Shown here piece after piece: positions 1 to 4,024 of a stretch of DNA of 6,230 bases. The notes beneath the pieces are model-generated. The model did no database searches and had not been told where the DNA came from. It saw only the letters and a program-made list of their open reading frames with translations. This stretch comes from an archaeon (GTDB lineage: Archaea; Asgardarchaeota; Hermodarchaeia; Hermodarchaeales; Hermodarchaeaceae): NCBI GenBank assembly GCA_016550395.1, contig JABXGY010000137.1, forward strand, positions 1 to 6,230, in the 5' to 3' direction. Position numbers and translations under genes: made by a program. The first letter of the stretch is position 1. The number at the start of each line of letters is the position of its first letter.

Positions 1-360
1 ATTATGTTAGACCATCGGGGCTTTGTCGCAGAGGCGACAGGTACAACATTAGTTGCAGTATGGAATGGCGATTTGCATGCGCCACCGTTGACAGCGAGTA
101 TTTTGGATAGTATCACTCGGCGATTCGTCCTTGATATGGCGCAAGAACTTGGGTTTCAGGTTCATGAGCGAGATATGACGCCATTTCAGCTACTGATGGC
201 TGATGAGGTGTTTCTCTGTGGTACTATGGGAGAAATCACACCAGTGCGAAGTATCAATGGGAAACCTGTTGGAGATCAAACGCCTGGTCCGGTGACAAAG
301 CGTTTGATTACAGAGTATAAGGCCCGAAGAATAGACCCCCAATATGGTACACAAATTTAG
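1..360 (+). CDS. ilvE: Class IV (branched-chain type) aminotransferase, C-terminal part, 5' end outside window
   Basis: This is a pyridoxal-phosphate (PLP) aminotransferase of fold type IV. Family members reversibly transfer the amino group between branched-chain amino acids and 2-oxoglutarate in the cytosol. About 119 C-terminal residues are visible and the frame is open from the first base, so the methionine at base 4 is internal. The catalytic lysine lies upstream, outside the window. Visible family motifs are FVAEATG near the start, the APPL(T/S)ASIL segment followed by ITRR, the block ADEVFLCGT, and GEITPV, which in the family contacts the cofactor phosphate; then comes the GPVTKRL helix near the end. 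One oddity is that the usual E-N after EATG (as in EGTGENIF) is T-T here. The ECF transporter gene follows after 38 bases on the same strand, so the two may share a transcript. The family is certain; D-amino-acid or aromatic-specific relatives cannot be excluded from this fragment. Confidence 0.85.
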   Translation: MMLDHRGFVAEATGTTLVAVWNGDLHAPPLTASILDSITRRFVLDMAQELGFQVHERDMTPFQLLMADEVFLCGTMGEITPVRSINGKPVGDQTPGPVTKRLITEYKARRIDPQYGTQI

Positions 361-385
361 TGATGGTAGGGAAAACTGATTTGAT

Positions 386-395
386 AGGAGGTGAT
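386..395 (+). promoter_or_regulatory. Strong Shine-Dalgarno site deciding a TTG start
   Basis: The ten bases AGGAGGTGAT are fully complementary to the usual 3' end of 16S rRNA. The GGAGG core ends 7 bases before the TTG at 399. No ATG or GTG in the same frame is nearby, so this site fixes the TTG as the start of the ECF S-component gene. Confidence 0.85.
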
Positions 396-398
396 TAG

Positions 399-974
399 TT
401 GGTAGAAGGAAATGATTGGACGAACCGTTTATCCTTTCGGTTAGCACTTTTAGCGATTCTCACGGCATTAACAACTGTTTTGACCATGGTTGTTTCGATT
501 CCGATTCCCGCGACGCAAGGTTATATTAACTTAGGAGATGCTGGTGTTTTGTTATCAGGATTGCTTCTAGGACCTCTAGGCGGGATTGCTGGCGGACTAG
601 GTTCAGCCCTTGCAGATTACGCTTTAGGGTATATTCATTATATTCCCATTACATTCGTCGTGAAGGGTCTTGAGGGAGTAGTGACTGGTACTATCTTTTG
701 GGTATGGAAACCAGTTCGTAGAGTTGAATGGCGATTATTTTTTGCATTGCTAGCTGGTAGTGTTGTTATGGTCTCTGGATATTTGATTGCAGAGACCTTG
801 ATGTATGGATTTGCTGCAGCAATAGTGGAGGTTCCTGGGAATATCTTTCAGGTGACATTTGGAAGTATCGTCGGAGCTGTAGCATTTCTGAGTGTTGATC
901 GAGTTTTCAAATTAACCTTTAAACAGAATAATGCTTCAAATGATATTCATTGGTTCTCGCCAAGAGTGATGTAA
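399..974 (+). CDS. ECF transporter S component (riboflavin/vitamin-type substrate-binding membrane subunit)
   Basis: This is an integral membrane protein of 191 residues, the usual size for an S component of an energy-coupling factor transporter. Such subunits bind a vitamin or its precursor with high affinity and are powered by shared EcfA ATPases and the EcfT scaffold, none of which is encoded in the window. Hydrophobic segments lie near residues 12-34, 48-72, 80-101, 111-137 and 148-168, consistent with the five or six helices of the family. Helix 1 holds the AxxxA pattern (A19, A23) that S components use to dock on EcfT. The signature YINLGDA (42-48), the glycine-rich GPLGGIAGGLGSALADY segment (58-74) and KGLEG (89-93) match the riboflavin-type ECF S family (PF07155 style). 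Substrates differ within that family, so the ligand is not assigned. The start is TTG behind a perfect SD. The last 56 bases overlap a convergent open frame on the other strand. Confidence 0.85.
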   Translation: MVEGNDWTNRLSFRLALLAILTALTTVLTMVVSIPIPATQGYINLGDAGVLLSGLLLGPLGGIAGGLGSALADYALGYIHYIPITFVVKGLEGVVTGTIFWVWKPVRRVEWRLFFALLAGSVVMVSGYLIAETLMYGFAAAIVEVPGNIFQVTFGSIVGAVAFLSVDRVFKLTFKQNNASNDIHWFSPRVM

Positions 975-1284
975 GACAATTATATTCGCGCGATTGTGCC
1001 TTCAAAATAGAAGTAACTGGACTATGCGTTTCAACACATTGCTTTAATGCTTCAATTGCTTTAACCGGAAGTAAACGTCGGTTCTTATCGTAATGGCTAG
1101 GAATAATTTGAAGTGTTAAGAAACAGGTCTGATAGGTCTTGGGTGGATTCAGGGATTGTCTACCTACGAAGAACTTCTGAATTCGTTTCCTGTATGGGTT
1201 CTCAATTTTAATGTTAATCTTGAGGTTTAGATCGTGTTTGATGTAGCCTCGAGAGTTGCGATGATGAATGAATAATGTTACAGA
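919..1284 (-). pseudogene. Start-less 121-codon continuation of the ribbon-helix-helix gene beyond an in-frame TAA
   Basis: Reading the minus strand from 1284 gives 121 sense codons without interruption, ending at TAA (921-919). The frame is identical to that of the 95-residue gene just upstream, and only the TAA at 1287-1285 separates them. No ATG, GTG or TTG occurs until a TTG 93 codons in (1005), followed by two more, so the stretch cannot readily be translated on its own. It looks like the C-terminal part of a gene of about 217 codons broken by a nonsense change. The deduced protein has a protein-like composition, rich in Lys, Arg, Tyr and Asn; recognisable pieces are GYIKHDLNLKINIKIENPY, then RKRIQKFFVGRQSL, then a helical-looking VKAIEALKQCVE. 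I do not recognise a family. The end overlaps the 3' end of the ECF S gene by 56 bases on the opposite strand. Alternatives are a sequencing error, stop-codon readthrough, or a chance open frame, which is unlikely at this length and base composition. This entry accounts for the otherwise empty stretch 975-1284. Confidence 0.5.
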
Positions 1285-1572
1285 TTATGATGCAGGTGTC
1301 TCTTTTGATCTATTGGTTCGTTGTCCAGGGAAGGGACATGGCTCCATGGAGGCTTGAATGCTCTTTATGGATTCTTTGATTAGGAAATTCCAAGTAAGTG
1401 GACCTAAATCTAGTAGTGCGTTGAAAAAGTAGTCCCAAGTCTGAGGACCGAGGTTCAAGGTTTTCTCGAACGCTTTTTTCATGGCGACGAATCGCTTTTT
1501 TGTGTCAGTCGTCACGCCAATAGCTGTCCATTTATCCTTTGTAGATTCTATTTTTCTTAGAGTCGGAGACAT
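1285..1572 (-). CDS. Small ribbon-helix-helix-like protein, possibly the N-terminal half of a split gene
   Basis: The product has 95 residues. Residues 14-31 (KWTAIGV, then TTDTKKRFVAM) have the pattern of the ribbon-helix-helix DNA-binding fold: one beta strand with alternating residues followed by helix A. Residues 44-55 (QTWDYFFNALLD) would form helix B. Proteins of this size and fold are typically autorepressors or antitoxins that bind operator DNA as dimers; that role is inferred here. The segment 41-55, starting LGPQTWDYF, is followed directly by a similar copy at 56-70, starting LGPLTWNFL, so helix B appears duplicated. The ATG is supported by GGAGG at 1584-1580 with 7 bases of spacing. 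The tail (residues 76-95: Pro, Arg, Ser, Thr rich) looks like a linker, and the frame resumes right after the TAA for 121 codons. The gene is therefore either a complete short regulator or the front part of a disrupted one. It is transcribed away from the nuclease-like gene at 1744. Confidence 0.6.
   Translation of the reverse strand: MSPTLRKIESTKDKWTAIGVTTDTKKRFVAMKKAFEKTLNLGPQTWDYFFNALLDLGPLTWNFLIKESIKSIQASMEPCPFPGQRTNRSKETPAS
1390..1449 (-). repeat. Imperfect 45-base tandem duplication inside the ribbon-helix-helix gene
   Basis: The 15-base words at 1390-1404 (CCAAGTAAGTGGACC on the + strand) and 1435-1449 (CCAAGTCTGAGGACC) match at 12 of 15 bases and are exactly 45 bases apart. At protein level the two units read LGPQTW(D)(Y)F and LGPLTW(N)(F)L. 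The spacing is a whole number of codons, so the frame is kept and one predicted helix region is doubled. Confidence 0.6.
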
Positions 1573-1579
1573 TCATTTT

Positions 1580-1584
1580 CCTCC
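1580..1584 (-). promoter_or_regulatory. Shine-Dalgarno site of the ribbon-helix-helix gene
   Basis: GGAGG on the minus strand lies 7 bases before the ATG at 1572-1570. It is the best evidence that this small open frame is, or recently was, translated. I see no convincing TATA box at the expected distance upstream of it. Confidence 0.7.
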
Positions 1585-1644
1585 AATAATTAATAACAAA
1601 GTCAAACTTAATCCAGACAATACGTGATTTCATTTTTGAAGCTG

Positions 1645-1691
1645 TCGGCTGTAAAATGAATGCTCCTTGACATGAGTCCACTAGCAGCCGA
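1645..1691. repeat. Inverted repeat and other short repeats in the divergent intergenic region 1573-1743
   Basis: TCGGCTG (1645-1651) and CAGCCGA (1685-1691) are perfect 7-base inverted copies separated by 33 bases. The same spacer also holds two direct copies of TTGACAT (1667-1673 and 1719-1725) and a small hairpin-like ATGCA/TGCAT pair (1700-1704 and 1711-1715). The right arm touches the candidate promoter of the gene at 1744. These could be operator half-sites for the divergent ribbon-helix-helix protein, but short repeats of this size also arise by chance. Confidence 0.3.
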
Positions 1692-1701
1692 AAAAATTAA
1701 T
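1690..1701 (+). promoter_or_regulatory. Candidate archaeal BRE/TATA promoter for the nuclease-like gene
   Basis: An A-rich GAAAAAA followed by TTAAT resembles a purine-rich BRE next to a TATA box. Placed about 25 bases before transcription start, it predicts initiation near 1721 and a leader of about 22 bases ending in the AGGTG ribosome site. The same geometry is seen for the next gene downstream, which supports both. Confidence 0.35.
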
Positions 1702-1743
1702 GCAACTGGGTGCATCATTTGACATAGTTCAGGTGTTCAATCG

Positions 1744-2283
1744 ATGCGAGTAAAAGCCCTAGTTGCTGGACTCACAGAGTTAGTGGAAGAATTGGGTGTC
1801 GAAGGTTGGCATGAGTTTCGAACACCTGATCGAACACGTATTGATTTTGCGATCACCAAGGGATCTCAGCGTTTACTAGCGGTGGAATTTGAACGTTCTC
1901 GAAAATGGTTGTTTGCTCGTGTCTTATATAATTCGGTGAAAGCTCAGCGAGCTGAGTTTCCAGCCATCCTGTTTGTTTATCCCTTTTACGACCTTCCCCG
2001 TGCAGGTCGTTCATGGGTTCCAAACTATGTGGAAGATAAATTAGAACTTCGACTGGCTTTGTGTCATCCTCGTGATTGTCTGATTGCCACTCGAACACTT
2101 ATCTGTGAACAATTGAATTTACCAGTTCCTACTGATATTACAGAGACAGATTGCGTCATATCTTCAAATACACCCCCCCAATCACTGAAGGTGGGTGCAG
2201 AAGCTTGGAAGGCCATGAAATCTCGTCCTATCTCCAAGAAACCTCGTAAACGACGGGGAACGAAAGTATCAGCAAAAAAATAA
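1744..2283 (+). CDS. Hypothetical protein with PD-(D/E)XK-nuclease-like core and basic tail
   Basis: I do not recognise a named family for this 179-residue soluble protein. Residues 1-25 form a likely helix (VKALVAGLTELVEEL) leading to GWHEF. The core then reads RIDFAI (32-37), a turn, and LLAVEFERS (44-52). This gives an acidic residue D34 and an E48-x-E50 pair on two adjacent predicted strands, followed by K54, R59 and K66 in a helix, and then a strand FPAILFVYP (72-80). The layout resembles the metal-binding site of PD-(D/E)XK nucleases and their relatives, with the usual ExK replaced by ExE; catalytic activity is therefore inference. The C terminus (159-179) is strongly basic (KPRKRR), suited to binding nucleic acid. 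ATG 1744 is the first start after an in-frame TGA at 1720, with a modest AGGTG site 8 bases upstream. The gene lies divergent from the ribbon-helix-helix gene and 100 bases before the 331-residue gene on the same strand. Confidence 0.7.
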   Translation: MRVKALVAGLTELVEELGVEGWHEFRTPDRTRIDFAITKGSQRLLAVEFERSRKWLFARVLYNSVKAQRAEFPAILFVYPFYDLPRAGRSWVPNYVEDKLELRLALCHPRDCLIATRTLICEQLNLPVPTDITETDCVISSNTPPQSLKVGAEAWKAMKSRPISKKPRKRRGTKVSAKK

Positions 2284-2326
2284 GAAAACCAACCAGATAG
2301 TTGAATGAGATTCAATAATTGGTGCA

Positions 2327-2339
2327 CGAAGCTTATAAT
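2327..2339 (+). promoter_or_regulatory. Candidate TATA-box promoter for the 331-residue gene
   Basis: CTTATAAT (2332-2339), preceded by CGAAG, fits an archaeal TATA box with a weak BRE. The predicted transcription start, about 25 bases on, is near 2361, which puts the possible TTG start at 2360 at or before the transcript end and favours ATG 2384. It suggests that this gene need not depend on transcription from the upstream nuclease-like gene. Confidence 0.45.
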
Positions 2340-2371
2340 CTCACAATGTACAGTTTTGATTGTGTTTTAGC

Positions 2372-2377
2372 AGGGGA
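2372..2377 (+). promoter_or_regulatory. Ribosome-binding site deciding the start at 2384
   Basis: AGGGGA ends 6 bases before ATG 2384, but abuts ATG 2378 with no spacing and lies inside the frame if TTG 2360 were used. It therefore points to 2384 as the start. Confidence 0.6.
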
Positions 2378-2383
2378 ATGCTT

Positions 2384-3379
2384 ATGTCGGAGACTATTGA
2401 TCAGGTGATCTCTGAACGACTTGAAGTTCTCTCACGGACAACTTTCCCAGTGAATTATGTTTTTTCCAAAGCCTTTGAGTATGCTGTGAAACATCGAGAT
2501 TGCGCTTTTACTATTTGTACAAAATCTGGTGCTCAAGTGAACTTCACAGAACCTGTCAAAGTGCATCCAAATCTACTAAATCGGGAAGGCCCATTTGCAT
2601 ATCGAAAACGTTTGTATTATGTGAAAGAACTGAAAATCCTTGAAAGTTTTTTGGTCATCACTCATGACCAACTTGAACTGCCTGAGAAGAAAGATCCGAA
2701 AGAGAATGTGGGATTCTTTGTAAAGGCAGTGACACCCTATCTTAAGGCGATAGATGATATCATTCGACGACGATTCGGTACGATAGTAATCCGTATTTCC
2801 ACCCGAGACAAGCCACTTATTTTGCATCGCCAATCGGTAAAAGGAAAACAGCTACTCACGGCAAATGAACTTCTGGCAGAAATTAATATTCCACTAGAAC
2901 TTAGACTTGCAATTCGAGAAGCTCTATTTCGAAGTAAACCTGGTCCAAAAATTCAAGTAAAAAGTCAGAAAAAAGCCGAAGAGACCACTGTGAAACCATC
3001 CTCTCTCACATTAGAAGACGGACGCGTCATCCTCTATTCTCCTGGCAGCCTTCAAGCCCAAGAATTTATTGAGTTAGGGAAGGTCCCTTACCACTTCGAA
3101 AGTAAGGAAGGACCAGTAACAGCCCGAGAAATCATAACCAGTTTCCTTCAATTCGAAAACCAAACGGTAGCCCAATTACTTGAAGAATACAGCGAGTTAG
3201 CGTTTCTACCGTTTTTCTTTGACCTCTATTTGGAGCAAGGTGGCATTCCAATTAGAAATGTCGCACTTTTTGATGGTAAACTCATCATTGGAAGAACCCC
3301 AGATTCAAATGTCAATAAAGGGGAATTTGAAATATTTCTAGCAAAAGCAGGAATTGACAAACATCTATTGAAAAGCTAA
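2384..3379 (+). CDS. Unrecognised two-domain hypothetical protein, 331 residues
   Basis: I do not recognise this protein. It has no signal peptide, no membrane segment and no cysteine-rich motif, so it is probably cytosolic. Residues 1-184 look like a mixed alpha/beta domain, with a helix at 2-17, strands near 41-45 and 88-93, and the segment RRRFGTIVIRISTRDKPLIL (128-147). A lysine-rich polar linker (184-206, with KSQKKAEE) joins it to a second domain (207-331) that begins with a strand-rich GRVILYSPG, continues with a helical EFIELGK and VAQLLEEYSEL, and ends with FDGKLIIGR. The ATG at 2384 is chosen because of the AGGGGA site and the TATA-like box; a TTG at 2360 would add eight residues. 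It follows the nuclease-like gene on the same strand, so a joint function is possible but not shown. Its end converges on iorB with 34 bases between the stop codons. Confidence 0.75.
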   Translation: MSETIDQVISERLEVLSRTTFPVNYVFSKAFEYAVKHRDCAFTICTKSGAQVNFTEPVKVHPNLLNREGPFAYRKRLYYVKELKILESFLVITHDQLELPEKKDPKENVGFFVKAVTPYLKAIDDIIRRRFGTIVIRISTRDKPLILHRQSVKGKQLLTANELLAEINIPLELRLAIREALFRSKPGPKIQVKSQKKAEETTVKPSSLTLEDGRVILYSPGSLQAQEFIELGKVPYHFESKEGPVTAREIITSFLQFENQTVAQLLEEYSELAFLPFFFDLYLEQGGIPIRNVALFDGKLIIGRTPDSNVNKGEFEIFLAKAGIDKHLLKS

Positions 3380-3395
3380 TCTCAAACGCATCTCT

Positions 3396-3402
3396 AAAAA
3401 GC
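3396..3402 (-). terminator. Possible oligo-T terminator of the iorAB operon
   Basis: Just past the iorB stop codon the minus strand reads GCTTTTTAG, a short T tract of the kind that ends archaeal transcripts without a hairpin. It sits in the 34-base gap between convergent stop codons. The tract is short and the call is tentative. Confidence 0.25.
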
Positions 3403-3413
3403 TTGAATAATTG

Positions 3414-4019
3414 TTACAAATTTGTTTTAATAGCATTGACACCAAGATTGAAAGCTTTGTGATTGACTTCCTTTAGGCGACGAATTTTTGTGATTTCCTT
3501 CTCCAGCATCGGAGTTTTTATTGGCGTAAGATCGGTCCCTACCAGGGCGCCTACCATTACTGTATTCATTACTAATGGATTCCCAGCTTGTTCTGCTAAT
3601 TCCACCGCATCAAGTGTAAATAAACGTGAGCAGAGTGTTCGAAGCCGTGTTTCAACTTCATCAATTGGAGGGTATTCAAGTTGACCAGAGAGCACCTCAA
3701 CTGGATAGACTGGATGCATGTTCACGATGGCAACGCTTGAAGGATTAAGATAGCGAGCACCTACTCTGAGTGCTTCAATAGGTTCAAAGCCCAAGAGTAA
3801 ATGGGCGGAGTGTAGTGGGATAAGCGGCCCAACATCATGTTTACTTATCCGAATATGAGACATTACCGATCCACCACGTTGGGCAGCTCCATAGGTTTCT
3901 CCAATCGCTGCAAAGAAACCCTTAGTAATTGCTGCATCAGCAATTAAGCGTGAAGAGAGGACATTCCCTTGACCACCCACACCAGCAATCACAATGTTGA
4001 ATGGATCAGCGTATGTCAA
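3414..4019 (-). CDS. iorB: Indolepyruvate:ferredoxin oxidoreductase, beta subunit
   Basis: This is the small subunit of the cytosolic complex that converts indolepyruvate and other aryl pyruvates plus coenzyme A to aryl-acetyl-CoA and CO2, reducing ferredoxin. It carries the gamma-type domain of 2-oxoacid:ferredoxin oxidoreductases. Counting from the GTG at 4028, visible motifs are the loop GVGGQG (16-21), ETYGAAQRGGSV (44-55), GPLIP (67-71), LLGFEPIEALR (78-88) and a conserved NTVMVGAL (155-162). The length of about 200 residues is normal. Two starts compete: GTG 4028 overlaps the iorA stop by 4 bases (GTGA), but its purine-rich GAGGAG leaves no spacing. TTG 4019 has the same GAGGAG 8 bases upstream and gives 201 residues, so I prefer it; TTG is also used by the ECF gene. 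The tight junction with iorA implies translational coupling and equal production of both subunits. Confidence 0.93.
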   Translation of the reverse strand: MTYADPFNIVIAGVGGQGNVLSSRLIADAAITKGFFAAIGETYGAAQRGGSVMSHIRISKHDVGPLIPLHSAHLLLGFEPIEALRVGARYLNPSSVAIVNMHPVYPVEVLSGQLEYPPIDEVETRLRTLCSRLFTLDAVELAEQAGNPLVMNTVMVGALVGTDLTPIKTPMLEKEITKIRRLKEVNHKAFNLGVNAIKTNL

Positions 4020-4024
4020 TTTGC

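Noticed and set aside
975..1284. Non-coding RNA or tRNA gene in the gap after the ECF gene.
   Set aside because: I see no cloverleaf, CCA end or strong hairpin; the stretch is better explained as the in-frame tail of the disrupted minus-strand gene.
1667..1725. Two TTGACAT copies as bacterial -35 promoter elements.
   Set aside because: No -10 hexamer sits at 16-18 bases from either copy, and the genome looks archaeal; kept only as a possible direct repeat.
2360..2383. TTG start at 2360 and ATG at 2378 for the 331-residue gene.
   Set aside because: The TTG lies at the predicted transcription start and has no SD; the ATG at 2378 abuts the AGGGGA site with no spacing. ATG 2384 has correct spacing.
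3416..3425. Perfect 10-base palindrome ACAAATTTGT at the iorB stop.
   Set aside because: Several palindromes of this length are expected by chance in a window this long, and it lies in the coding end of iorB.
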